A stretch of 64,000 nucleotides of DNA from contig JAGYIT010000016.1 in NCBI GenBank assembly GCA_018402445.1, forward strand, positions 180,452 through 244,451, in the 5' to 3' direction. Positions 22,524 through 31,049 of this stretch are shown piece after piece; the first letter of the stretch is position 1; each line of letters begins with the position of its first letter. The position numbers were made by a program, and so were the translations under genes. This DNA is from Akkermansiaceae bacterium. Lineage in GTDB: Bacteria; Verrucomicrobiota; Verrucomicrobiia; Verrucomicrobiales; Akkermansiaceae. The notes under the pieces are model-generated. The model was not told the DNA's origin. It saw nothing but the letters and a program-made list of their open reading frames with translations, and searched no databases.

Positions 22524-22934
22524 ATGGACATTTATGTGGGCAACCTGCCCTACACAGCTACAGAAGGAGACGTCTCTGACCTCTTCGCCGCATACGGCCC
22601 CGTCGAACGGGTCAAAATCATCACCGACCGTGATTCCGGACAATCCAAGGGATTCGCGTTCGTGACACTCGGTGATCAATCGCAGCTCAACGCCGCGATC
22701 GAAGGTCTTAACGACCAAGACTACCAAGGCCGCGCTCTTCGCGTGAACGCCTCCGAACCCCGTGAAGCACGCCCAAGCGGTGGCGGCGGCGGCGGTGGAT
22801 ATGGCGGCGGCGGATATGGTGGTGGTGGTGGCGGTGGCGGCGGCGGTGGTGATCGCCGTGGCGGCGGCGGCTACAAAGGTGGTGGCGGCGGTGGCGGTGA
22901 TCGCCGCGGCGGCGGCGGCGGCGGTCGCTGGTAA
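22524..22934 (+). CDS. Glycine-rich RRM RNA-binding protein
   Basis: This 136-residue protein has one RRM at residues 1-80 with RNP2 IYVGNL (3-8) and RNP1 KGFAFVTL (42-49), then a Gly-rich tail (about 86-136) containing DRR and Tyr spacers. Bacterial proteins of this layout bind single-stranded RNA and are often cold-induced. The 195 bases upstream hold no other gene and include an AT-rich stretch that could serve as a regulated leader. A strong terminator follows 37 bases after the stop. Confidence 0.92.
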   Translation: MDIYVGNLPYTATEGDVSDLFAAYGPVERVKIITDRDSGQSKGFAFVTLGDQSQLNAAIEGLNDQDYQGRALRVNASEPREARPSGGGGGGGYGGGGYGGGGGGGGGGGDRRGGGGYKGGGGGGGDRRGGGGGGRW

Positions 22935-22971
22935 CCCCACATACCGGGCGCAAGCCCGATGAAAAATCTAT

Positions 22972-23005
22972 CGCCCGGCTCCCGAAATGGGAGCCGGGCG
23001 TTTTT
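22972..23005 (+). terminator. Rho-independent terminator after the RRM gene
   Basis: A perfect 12-bp GC-rich stem, CGCCCGGCTCCC pairing with GGGAGCCGGGCG across a GAAAT loop, followed by TTTTT. It ends transcription of the RRM gene ahead of the convergent zinc-ribbon gene. Confidence 0.92.
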
Positions 23006-23026
23006 CATTTCCTCCTGACATCCCCC

Positions 23027-23413
23027 TCACCGGAACTGCCTCTGCTCCTCCCGGTATGAGTAACCCGCCTCCCCCAGCTTGCGGACGAGATCCTCCTTCG
23101 CGAGATCGTGGGTTTTCAGAAAATCTTCCAGCGACTCCGAGTGGTTCCGCAGCTCCGTATTGACCAGTCCCACCAGCAAATGGGGATCCATTCCCCTCCA
23201 TTTTGAGAAATCCATGCCGCAATCCTGCCACGCGGTTCCGTGACCGCAAGCGGAGCGGCATGAAAAACACTCCACGGCTTTAGCGGCAAGATCCGCGCCA
23301 CAAGACCAGCAGACATCGAAGTTGCCGGGACTCGTCTCGCCGTACGCGGAGCACTTCACCTCCCCCTCCACCCCCACGCTGTTCTCCGTGAAATGCCTGC
23401 GGATGATCTCCAT
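23027..23413 (-). CDS. Cys-rich (zinc-ribbon-like) hypothetical protein
   Basis: This 128-residue protein has seven cysteines in its first half (21, 35, 38, 49, 52, 56, 65). They include CWSC and CFSC pairs that could hold one or two zinc ions, as in zinc ribbons. The second half is helical and charged (TELRNHSESLEDFLKTHDLA). I do not recognise a named family. It is convergent with the RRM gene and divergent from the barrel protein. Confidence 0.6.
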   Translation of the reverse strand: MEIIRRHFTENSVGVEGEVKCSAYGETSPGNFDVCWSCGADLAAKAVECFSCRSACGHGTAWQDCGMDFSKWRGMDPHLLVGLVNTELRNHSESLEDFLKTHDLAKEDLVRKLGEAGYSYREEQRQFR

Positions 23414-23492
23414 CGCCGGTTCGTAGTCCTCATCGATCTCCTTTACCCCACGATTGGCTTGTTTCCCCTGCTATCACGTTTATCAATGGCAT

Positions 23493-24407
23493 ATGACCTT
23501 AAAAAAACCGCTGCCCCAACTTGGAGCCTGCCTTCTTCTCTCTACCCTTTCCCACGCCCAGGAAATCGAATCCGTGGAAATTGAAAATCTGGATGCCCCG
23601 CAGTTTGATATCGTGCGCGTGGCGGCAACGCAAACGGGCGGCATGGATCTGGACGGAAATCCCGGCGATCTCTCCATCACCAAGTTCGAGGTGCGCAGTC
23701 TGCTTTCCGCGCCAATCCCGCTGTGGGAAGGGATGAGCATGATTCCTATGTTTTCCTACAGTGCCACCCTGCTCGATTTCAGCGGCACCGGATCTTTCCC
23801 GCTCCACGACGAGGATCTCCACTCCGCCGCGCTGCAATCGTTCTTCATCCAGGATTTTGTGAACAGCCCGTGGTTCGGCTTCGCGTGGACCCGGGCAGAG
23901 TTGGCCACGGATTTCCAAGGCATCCAGAACGAGGACTTCACCTTCGATATCGCCGTCAGTGCCTTTTATCGTTTCAGCGACTCCTTCACGCTCGGCTTCG
24001 GTGTCGCCGTCACGAACCTCAACGGCGACAACCGGATCTTCCCCGGCATCAACTTCGACTGGGTGGCCAGCGAAAAGCTCCGCGTCGGGGTTTACGGCCC
24101 GAACATCCTCGCCACCTACAATCTCAGCGATAGCTGGTATGTGAGCCTCGACGGCCAGCCGGGCGGCGGGAGCTGGAACATCCGGGACGACGCTGGGAAC
24201 TCCCGCACCATCGATCTCGATTCCTATTGGCTCGCACTCAACAGCCACCATCGCCTCGCCAGCGAACTCTGGCTGAGCGCGGGCGTCGGCTACACCTTCG
24301 GAAACGAGATCGAAATCCGCGGGAACCGCGGCAGCGGCCCGAGCTTCAGCAACGAGATGGATGGCGCTCCCCTCGCCCGCATCGCGCTGAGCCTCCACAA
24401 GTGGTGA
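23493..24407 (+). CDS. Outer-membrane beta-barrel protein (DUF6268-like)
   Basis: From the ATG at 23493 the protein has 304 residues with a signal peptide (LGACLLLSTLSHAQ). The mature part has alternating hydrophobic strands and many aromatics, such as FYRFSDSFTLGFGVAV and LWLSAGVGYTFGNEIEIRG, and ends in LSLHKW with a terminal aromatic residue as outer-membrane barrels do. It resembles DUF6268 barrels. The frame open upstream to 23454 is rejected because it precedes the signal peptide. No transport partner is adjacent. Confidence 0.7.
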   Translation: MTLKKPLPQLGACLLLSTLSHAQEIESVEIENLDAPQFDIVRVAATQTGGMDLDGNPGDLSITKFEVRSLLSAPIPLWEGMSMIPMFSYSATLLDFSGTGSFPLHDEDLHSAALQSFFIQDFVNSPWFGFAWTRAELATDFQGIQNEDFTFDIAVSAFYRFSDSFTLGFGVAVTNLNGDNRIFPGINFDWVASEKLRVGVYGPNILATYNLSDSWYVSLDGQPGGGSWNIRDDAGNSRTIDLDSYWLALNSHHRLASELWLSAGVGYTFGNEIEIRGNRGSGPSFSNEMDGAPLARIALSLHKW

Positions 24408-24503
24408 TGATCCTCGGCGATCCTTGCGGACGCGCCGGAAGGGCGTATGATTACAAATATGGAGCCGCGCTCTACGGAGACGTATCGAGCTTTGGGAAAC
24501 CGC

Positions 24504-24848
24504 CTAAGAGAACATGATGCGATACGCCCAGCCGAGCATCAGCGCCGTGGTCACGGCCAGCAACACCATCAGGAAAAAACTGTGGCGCTGGGTGCGCAGC
24601 ACGTTCTCGATCTGCCCGCGGCTGAGGCTCTGCTCGAACCTCCTAATCTCGTCACGTTCCTTGAGCTCCTGCATGGGCGGCATCGTGCGCTCGCGCTCGC
24701 GCTTCTCCCGCTCCAGCTTGGCGGGCAGCTTCACGATCTCCTGATGCGCCTCGGTGAGCCTGCGCTCCTTTTCTTTGAGCGCCAGCAACTCGTGGTCTTC
24801 CTCGAAAAGGTCACGCTGCCCGGGAATCGATTGCTTCCGTTTCGCCAT
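24504..24848 (-). CDS. Coiled-coil protein with C-terminal membrane helix
   Basis: This 114-residue protein has a highly charged helical N-terminal part (residues about 15-70, rich in Glu, Lys and Arg) and one membrane segment near the C terminus (FFLMVLLAVTTALMLGWAY). It is tail-anchored in form. It starts four bases after the stop of the next gene upstream, which also ends in a membrane helix, so the two are probably translated together. The family is not recognised. Confidence 0.6.
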   Translation of the reverse strand: MAKRKQSIPGQRDLFEEDHELLALKEKERRLTEAHQEIVKLPAKLEREKRERERTMPPMQELKERDEIRRFEQSLSRGQIENVLRTQRHSFFLMVLLAVTTALMLGWAYRIMFS

Positions 24849-24852
24849 GGCT

Positions 24853-25482
24853 TCACTTGATTAGGTAAACGATCAGCGCCACGCCGCCCAGCACGAGGAT
24901 GGGCAGGTTGAACGCGAGTCCGTTGAGAAGCTGCGTGGTGAAATCGGACTCGCCGTTGCGCGACTTCGCGCGCTTGCGGCTGCCCTTGGAGGCGCGTCCG
25001 AAGATCGCCCCGGCACGGCTGCCCTCGAAATAGGCGGCCGCTTGGTCGTATTCGTCCGCCGCGAGATCCGTGACCATGGTCGCCTTGTCGAGTTTCTCAT
25101 GGAGGGTATCGCGCGTCCATTTCTCTGGATCGTGCTTCTGGATCTTGTCGAGGTGCTCCGCGAAGCACGCGCGGCACTGCTCCAGATGCCCCGCCTCCTC
25201 GCGCATTTCGAAAAGCTCCCGGTCGACCAAGGTGATGGCTGAAGAGAGCTTCTCTGTCAGCTCCACCTGTTGGGAAAGGAACTCGCGCTTGCGGATGGTG
25301 AGTTCCTCCAGCTCCCGCTTCTTGTGCTCAAGCTGCTCGCGTTCCTGCTGGATGCGCTCCAGCTCGAGCTGCGCGCTGCGGATCTTATCATCGTAATCAT
25401 CCTGGCGGCCTCCGCGCTGCGGCATGTCCAACTGGCTGGAGCGCACGTTGATCGGGTGGGTGTATTCGGTAGGTGCGGGCAT
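24853..25482 (-). CDS. Coiled-coil tail-anchored membrane protein
   Basis: From the ATG at 25482 (MPAPTEYTHPINVRS) the protein has 209 residues; an alternative start near 25515 adds 11-13. Residues about 35-110 form a long coiled coil (AQLELERIQQEREQLEHKKR). A basic patch (GSRKRAKSR) and a terminal hydrophobic helix (LPILVLGGVALIVYLIK) follow. Architecture and spacing suggest it acts with the coiled-coil protein just downstream at the membrane. The function is unknown. Confidence 0.6.
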   Translation of the reverse strand: MPAPTEYTHPINVRSSQLDMPQRGGRQDDYDDKIRSAQLELERIQQEREQLEHKKRELEELTIRKREFLSQQVELTEKLSSAITLVDRELFEMREEAGHLEQCRACFAEHLDKIQKHDPEKWTRDTLHEKLDKATMVTDLAADEYDQAAAYFEGSRAGAIFGRASKGSRKRAKSRNGESDFTTQLLNGLAFNLPILVLGGVALIVYLIK

Positions 25483-25624
25483 AGTGTGGAAAATTGGTTC
25501 ACCTTTCCTAACCATTTTCACCCCGTGATACCAGTGAAATCTTCAGAAATATCTGATCTCCGGCTCCAGCGGATCACATTTCCCCCTTGTCAGCGCCTGT
25601 TTCCGGCTGTCGTATAGTGGCGAC

Positions 25625-26767
25625 ATGAGAAAGATTTCCATCCCTGTCCTTTCCCTGCTCGCCGGGTTCTCCTGGGCCGCCGATGTGCCTCCCGTCCTCG
25701 CCATCGGAGCCGACATGCCTTCCTTCTCGCTTCCCGGCATCGACGGCAAAACACACACCGAAAAGGATTTCGCGGATGCGAAAGTGTTCTGCGTGATCTT
25801 CACATGCAACCACTGCCCCGATTCCGTCGCCGCCGCGGCGCGCACCGAAGAGATCCACAAGGACTACAAGGGCAAGGGTGTCGCCATCATCGCGGTGAAC
25901 TCGAACAACCCCACCAGCCTCCGCCCCGACGAACTCGGCTACTCGCCCTACAACGATTCCTTCGAGGAAATGAAACCCTTCGCGGAGAGCTACGGCTGGA
26001 CTTTCCCCTATCTCTACGACGGTGAGAGACAAGACTTCGCCACCGCCTGCGGCGCGCAGTCCACGCCCCACGTCTTCGTTTTCGACGCCGACCGCACGCT
26101 CCGCTACACCGGCCGCATGGACGACTCCGGCCGCAACAAAGGCCCCGTCGAGAAATCCTACATCCGCGACGCCTTCGACTCCATTCTTGCCGGCAAGGAA
26201 GTCGCCGAGCCGGTCACGCGTTCCTTCGGTTGCTCCACCAAGTGGCTTTTCAAGGGCGACAGCGTCGCCAAAGACCAGGCGAACTGGGAAGCGATCCCCG
26301 TCACACTCGACGATCTCGACGAAGCGCTCGCCAAGAAGCTCCGCGAAAACAAATCCGGCAACGTCCGCGTCATCAATTTCTGGTCCACCACCTGCGGCCC
26401 GTGCGTCGCGGAGTTCCCCGACCTCGTGGAAACCTACCGCCGCTTCCAGAACCGCAACGTCGATTTCATCACGATCTCACTCGACCCCGTGGCCGACAGG
26501 GCGAAGGTGAAAAAGTTCCTGAACTCCCGCCACGCCGCCCTCTCCAAGCGCACACAGCCGTCCATGGAAAAGGAAGGCCGCACCTCCAACAACTACATCT
26601 GGGCCGGCGACAACGCCGACAAACTCGCCGAGGCGATCCATCCCGAGTGGACGGGCGCCCTGCCCCTGACCGTGATTATCTCCCCAGAGGGCAAAACGCT
26701 ATGGAGCCACAACAGCGAAATCGATGTCGTCGAGCTGCGCATCCAGATCCTCAAGGGACTGGAATAA
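25625..26767 (+). CDS. Secreted protein with two thioredoxin-fold domains
   Basis: This 380-residue protein has a signal peptide (VLSLLAGFSWAAD). Domain 1 (about 20-190) is AhpC/TSA-like with FTCNHCP as its CxxC centre. Domain 2 (about 235-378) is TlpA-like with FWSTTCGPCVAEFP. Both domains keep the two cysteines, so disulfide exchange outside the cytoplasm is likely. Tandem domains of this type are found in PVC-group redoxins. It is divergent from the coiled-coil pair and has no cytochrome-maturation neighbours. Confidence 0.85.
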   Translation: MRKISIPVLSLLAGFSWAADVPPVLAIGADMPSFSLPGIDGKTHTEKDFADAKVFCVIFTCNHCPDSVAAAARTEEIHKDYKGKGVAIIAVNSNNPTSLRPDELGYSPYNDSFEEMKPFAESYGWTFPYLYDGERQDFATACGAQSTPHVFVFDADRTLRYTGRMDDSGRNKGPVEKSYIRDAFDSILAGKEVAEPVTRSFGCSTKWLFKGDSVAKDQANWEAIPVTLDDLDEALAKKLRENKSGNVRVINFWSTTCGPCVAEFPDLVETYRRFQNRNVDFITISLDPVADRAKVKKFLNSRHAALSKRTQPSMEKEGRTSNNYIWAGDNADKLAEAIHPEWTGALPLTVIISPEGKTLWSHNSEIDVVELRIQILKGLE

Positions 26768-26959
26768 CGCCCCTTCCCCAGCTTCCGAGTTTTTTTGTCC
26801 GGCAAACTACGCCATCCCGTAATATCTGGCTGCGCGAAATATGGTATGATGTCCTTGTAGCCGAGGCGTGGTTTTTCCCCCGCCTCGCTCAAACAAAGTT
26901 CCGAAATTTCATTTGAAGGCAGCCTCTCGGCTCGAAAGCGTTCGAAAAGGCGTAGCTTG

Positions 26960-26987
26960 TTGACATTCAGGCTCTATTTAATAATAT
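26960..26987 (+). promoter_or_regulatory. Near-consensus sigma-70-type promoter before ftsQ
   Basis: TTGACA at 26960-26965 and TAATAT at 26982-26987, separated by 16 bases. Transcription would begin near 26994, about 70 bases before the ftsQ ATG at 27064. It is the best promoter match noticed in the window. Confidence 0.75.
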
Positions 26988-27063
26988 CTGCCGGCGGTTG
27001 ATTCCGCCGTCCCGCGGGATCTTCACGGAGCACGCCCGCGCACTCTCCCAGCCTCCACGACCC

Positions 27064-28059
27064 ATGCGCCAACGAACCTCGAAAACCCGCCGCCACCGGC
27101 ACCACGTGAAGGTGCTGAAGTCGGAAGTGATGTCGCCGCGCATCGCATGGTTCAACTTCCTGGATTTCCTGCGATCACTCACAAAGTTCGCCTTCATCAT
27201 CGGCCTGTTGCTCGCCGCCGCTTATGGGATCCGCGCGGCGATCGAACACACCTTCCACCGCAACCCCGATTTCCAACTCAAGGCGATCAACCTGAACACA
27301 AACGATGTGCTCGACGAAGCAGCTCTTGTGGAACTGCTTGAGATCGATCTCGCCGCGAACATCTTCGACTTCGATGTGGACGCGCTGGAGGCGAAGCTGC
27401 TGGAGCAGCCCGCAATCTCGTCTGCGCGCGTGGAACGGAACCTGCCCGGCACGCTGGATTTCCGCATCAAGACACGCACGCCGGCGGCATGGATCGCCTG
27501 TCCAGAGGAAGACTTCCCCGCGGCGCGCAACACCGGATCGCTACTGGTCGATCAGGAAGGTTTCACTTACCGCTGCCCGCCCGGCCAGACGGAAGTGAGC
27601 CAGGAATTACCCATTCTCATGCTTTCCAAGGACGGAGATCATCCGATCCGGCCGGGAAAACCCCTTGAACATCCCCAATACCGGGAAACCCTGCGCCTCC
27701 TGAAATCTGTCGTTTCCGAATGCCCGGACGAGCTGCCAATGGTCGATTCCATCTCGCAAGCGAACGCCTGGTCTTTGAAGCTCATCACGCGCGGCGGCAC
27801 CGTGGCGACCTTCGGCCTCGGCGACCACGCCCGGCAACTCGAATACCTCGCGCGCGCCCTCGAACACGCGCGGCGCAAAGGTTACGAAATCGGGACGATC
27901 AACTTGATCCCCAAGCGCAACGTCCCCATCACCGTCAGCTCCGAGGCAGCACCGCCCCGAGCCATCCCGGTGGACTTGGAGGCGCTGGAGGCGCTGGAGG
28001 AAACACCAGCACGTAGCAACCAAGCCGACGATCTCCGAACCCTCCTCAACCGCAACTGA
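27064..28059 (+). CDS. ftsQ: Cell division protein FtsQ
   Basis: From the ATG at 27064 the protein has 331 residues: a basic cytosolic head (MRQRTSKTRRHRHHVKVLKS), one membrane helix (about 35-55), a POTRA-type domain and the FtsQ beta domain with QELPILML and LEYLARALEHARRKG. FtsQ links the divisome across the periplasm. The upstream TTG at 26998 is too close to the predicted transcription start. ftsA follows six bases after the stop. No mur or ddl gene precedes it. Confidence 0.82.
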   Translation: MRQRTSKTRRHRHHVKVLKSEVMSPRIAWFNFLDFLRSLTKFAFIIGLLLAAAYGIRAAIEHTFHRNPDFQLKAINLNTNDVLDEAALVELLEIDLAANIFDFDVDALEAKLLEQPAISSARVERNLPGTLDFRIKTRTPAAWIACPEEDFPAARNTGSLLVDQEGFTYRCPPGQTEVSQELPILMLSKDGDHPIRPGKPLEHPQYRETLRLLKSVVSECPDELPMVDSISQANAWSLKLITRGGTVATFGLGDHARQLEYLARALEHARRKGYEIGTINLIPKRNVPITVSSEAAPPRAIPVDLEALEALEETPARSNQADDLRTLLNRN

Positions 28060-28065
28060 AACGCC

Positions 28066-29283
28066 ATGGCACGCCGCACCAAAATTCATGTCGGATTGGA
28101 AATCGGCACCAGCAAAACCTGCATCGTCGTCGGCGAGGTGAAGCCGGACAGTGCGGTCAAAATCCTTGGCATCGGCGTCACGAAATCGGCGGGCGTGCGC
28201 AAGGGTGAGGTCTCGGATTTCCCGCAAGCCCGCGCCTGTCTTAAGGACGCGCTGGCGAAGGCCGAGGACGCGAGCGACGTGGAGATCGGCTCCGTATTCC
28301 TCTCCGTCACCGGCTCCCACATGCAGGGTGTGAACAATCGCGGCACATTCCGCCTGCCCGACAACCAGACAAACATCCTCCCGGAGCACCTTGAGGAGGC
28401 GTGCAACATCGCCCGCGACGTCCACTACCCGCAGGATCACGTCTGCCTTCACACGATCATCCGGAAATACCTCGTGGACGGCCTTGAGCAATCCGCCTCG
28501 CCCATCGGCCTTTTTGCGAAAATGGTCGAGGCCGATTTCCACGTCGTCCACGGCATTGGCAATCGCATCCAGAACTCAATCAAGCTCGTCCGCGAGTGCC
28601 CTTTGGAGGTGGACGACATCGTCTTCGCCCCCATCGCCACCGCGCAGATGGCGCTCGACCGCGAGCAGCGTCTCCGCGGCGCACTGCTGATCGATATCGG
28701 CGGCGGGACGACGGATTACGCGCTTTATCTGGAGGGAGCCATCGCGGCCTCCGGTTGCATTCCCGTCGGCGGCGACCATGTCACCAACGACATCCACCTC
28801 GTCACCGGGCTGCCCTTTTCCAAGGCAGAGAAACTCAAGATCCTCGAGGGCAACGCCTCGGCGGATCCCTCGCTCTCGGTCGGCGTGGCGAAACTCACGG
28901 ACGAAAGCGGCTTCGCGGACGTGGAGGTTAAGCGCGCGATCCTCAACGAAGTCATCCGGCAACGCCTAGAGGAAACCCTCAAGCTCGTGCGCGACCGCCT
29001 ACCGAAAGGTGGCGTCGAAGCCATCGGCGCGGGCGTTTTCCTCACCGGCGGCACCAGCCTTATGAATGGCTTCTCCGAACTCGCCTTCGACGTCTTCGGA
29101 CGCGACATCTACCGCCCGGAACCCTCCGAAAACACCGATTCCGACCACCCCTCTTTCAAGGATCCCCGCTACGCCACGGCCATCGGCCTGATCCGTTATG
29201 CCCAGATCCTCGAAACGGAAAATACCAAACCTCTAGGCTGCCTCGGAAAGCTGTTCCGGCTCTTCTGGCCCTTCGGCCGCTAA
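28066..29283 (+). CDS. ftsA: Cell division protein FtsA
   Basis: This 405-residue actin-fold ATPase begins GLEIGTSKTCIVVGEV (phosphate 1 loop) and contains LLIDIGGGTTDYAL (phosphate 2) and FLTGGTSLMNGF (adenosine motif). The 1C subdomain lies at about residues 85-165. The C-terminal helix (GCLGKLFRLFWPFGR) is amphipathic, as expected for the membrane anchor that tethers FtsZ filaments. It sits between ftsQ and ftsZ. Confidence 0.95.
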   Translation: MARRTKIHVGLEIGTSKTCIVVGEVKPDSAVKILGIGVTKSAGVRKGEVSDFPQARACLKDALAKAEDASDVEIGSVFLSVTGSHMQGVNNRGTFRLPDNQTNILPEHLEEACNIARDVHYPQDHVCLHTIIRKYLVDGLEQSASPIGLFAKMVEADFHVVHGIGNRIQNSIKLVRECPLEVDDIVFAPIATAQMALDREQRLRGALLIDIGGGTTDYALYLEGAIAASGCIPVGGDHVTNDIHLVTGLPFSKAEKLKILEGNASADPSLSVGVAKLTDESGFADVEVKRAILNEVIRQRLEETLKLVRDRLPKGGVEAIGAGVFLTGGTSLMNGFSELAFDVFGRDIYRPEPSENTDSDHPSFKDPRYATAIGLIRYAQILETENTKPLGCLGKLFRLFWPFGR

Positions 29284-29303
29284 CCAACCAACCTCATAAA
29301 AAT

Positions 29304-31049
29304 ATGATTTCCTACTCACGCGACTCCCGCGAAGCCATCCCTACCTCCGCAGTGAAAATCATCGGCCTCGGCGGAGCCGGCGCGAACATGCTCGAACGCA
29401 TCGCCCTCGACAGCATGGAGGGCGCGGAGCTTCTCGCCCTCAATACCGATATCCGCACCCTCGGCTCCTGCCTTGCAAAAGAGAAGATCCAGCTCGGCGT
29501 GAACCTCACGAAAGGCCTCGGCACCGGTGGCGATCCCGAACTCGGACAACAGGCGATGCTGGAGGCGGAAAACGCCGTCCGCGAGGCGTTAAAAGGCCAG
29601 CGAATCGTCTTCCTCTGCACCGGCCTTGGCGGCGGCACCGGCTCCGGCGCGGCTCCCATCGTCGCCCGCATCGCACGCGAGGAAGGCGCTTTCGTAGTCG
29701 TGTTCGCGACCATGCCATTTTTCTTCGAAGGCCGCCGCCGCCGCGAACAGGCGGATACCTCGCTAAACCAGCTCGCTGTGCTTTCCAGCGCCCTCGTCAC
29801 CTTCGACAACAACCGCATGGGCGAACTCGTCCTCGCGAAACAAGGGATCCACGAAGCCTTCGGCGCGGCGGACAAGATGATCTCCGAATCCATCAAGGCG
29901 GTGATCCGCCTCGTGATCCGCCCCGGCCTAATCAACGTCGGCCTCGACGACCTGATGTCAGCCCTCCGCACCACCCGCTCCCGCTGCCTCTTCGGCTCTG
30001 GCATCGCCGATGGAAAAGACCGCGCCGCCAAAGCCCTCCGCAACGCCCTGTCCAGCCCCCTGCTCGACCAAGGCTCCCTGCTCAAGGAAGCACAAACCGT
30101 CCTCGTCCATCTCTCCGGCGGTGAGTCGCTCACCCTTTATGAAATCGAGCTGCTGATGCGCAGCCTCCAGAAACACGTCCCGGAAACGGCGCACGTCCTT
30201 TTCGGCGCGGCCATCGACCCCACGATGGGCGATAACCTTTCCATCACGCTCATCAGCGCCCTGCCCGAGGACGCGTTGACCTCCCGCGCCCGCGACTCTA
30301 TCAGCCAAAGCCTAGAACCCGCTTCTCGACAAAAAAAAGAGGAGCCGCCCATACCCGCGATCGATATCCCTATCTATGATATAGACCCAATACCGGAACT
30401 GCACGTCACCGAGCAAACACCCGAACCAGAGATAGAACCAGAGATAGAACCAGAGATAGAACCAGAGATAGAACCAGAGGTAGAACCCCAGCCAGAGCCA
30501 GAGAATCTGCTCGTAGGTTTTACAAAACCGAAATTGACAGTGAGACCAGAGTCCCTTGATCAGCCCCTAACAAACGCGAGCCACAACAACAGCGAAGAGG
30601 TCACTGAACTTTTCCCTGAAATCAAAATTAAGGAAAAGCAACCCGAGCCACAGGTGAGAGTGGAACGCCCTTTCGCGGAACCCAACCTGTCTGGCATAGC
30701 CGCAGAGAGTGAACAAGCACCTGAAAATAAGACGCATTATTCCTCTTTCATCTCGAAGGCGGATCCGAAAAACAGTGCGTCGGACAAACCCCTCTTGGGC
30801 AAACCCGAGCCAACCACGAAGGTCAATCCCCAAGATAAAGAGCCTTTCGGGGAAGATCTAGCACAGCCAGCCGTGCCCAGAGAAAAACCCACCGCCCCGC
30901 AACTCAAGCTCGATCCGAAATTTCCAGCCCCGCAGAGCGAACTCGCTTTTGATAGTACTCCGAAAGGACGCTTTGAAGGGGAGACACCAAACGTATTTGA
31001 CGGTGAGGATCTTGATCTGCCTCCGTTCCTGCGGAAAAAGAAATCCTAA
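29304..31049 (+). CDS. ftsZ: Cell division protein FtsZ with long repeat-bearing linker
   Basis: This 581-residue protein is much longer than the usual 350-400. The GTPase domain (about 15-335) has the tubulin signature GGGTGSG at 109-115. The T7 loop reads NVGLDD where most FtsZ have NxDxxD, so the first catalytic Asp position is Gly while the last Asp is kept. A ~230-residue acidic, Pro/Glu-rich linker follows and includes tandem PEIE repeats. The protein ends DLDLPPFLRKKKS, matching the conserved tail peptide that binds FtsA. The linker DNA is visibly more AT-rich than the core. Confidence 0.95.
   Translation: MISYSRDSREAIPTSAVKIIGLGGAGANMLERIALDSMEGAELLALNTDIRTLGSCLAKEKIQLGVNLTKGLGTGGDPELGQQAMLEAENAVREALKGQRIVFLCTGLGGGTGSGAAPIVARIAREEGAFVVVFATMPFFFEGRRRREQADTSLNQLAVLSSALVTFDNNRMGELVLAKQGIHEAFGAADKMISESIKAVIRLVIRPGLINVGLDDLMSALRTTRSRCLFGSGIADGKDRAAKALRNALSSPLLDQGSLLKEAQTVLVHLSGGESLTLYEIELLMRSLQKHVPETAHVLFGAAIDPTMGDNLSITLISALPEDALTSRARDSISQSLEPASRQKKEEPPIPAIDIPIYDIDPIPELHVTEQTPEPEIEPEIEPEIEPEIEPEVEPQPEPENLLVGFTKPKLTVRPESLDQPLTNASHNNSEEVTELFPEIKIKEKQPEPQVRVERPFAEPNLSGIAAESEQAPENKTHYSSFISKADPKNSASDKPLLGKPEPTTKVNPQDKEPFGEDLAQPAVPREKPTAPQLKLDPKFPAPQSELAFDSTPKGRFEGETPNVFDGEDLDLPPFLRKKKS
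30423..30482 (+). repeat. 12-nt tandem repeat in the ftsZ linker
   Basis: Four identical copies of GAACCAGAGATA and a fifth with one change (GAACCAGAGGTA). They encode repeated Glu-Pro-Glu-Ile and lie in frame, so copy-number change would alter linker length by four residues per unit without breaking the gene. Confidence 0.95.

Noticed and set aside
22780..22930. Glycine-codon repeats considered as a separate DNA repeat
   Set aside because: They are simply the codons of the Gly-rich tail of the RRM protein.
26862..26890. Hairpin CGAGGCG...CGCCTCG between the thioredoxin and ftsQ genes as a terminator
   Set aside because: The 7-bp stem is not followed by a T run, so support is too weak.
30423..30482. 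Tandem repeat considered as a CRISPR array
   Set aside because: Units are 12 bases without spacers and lie in frame in ftsZ.
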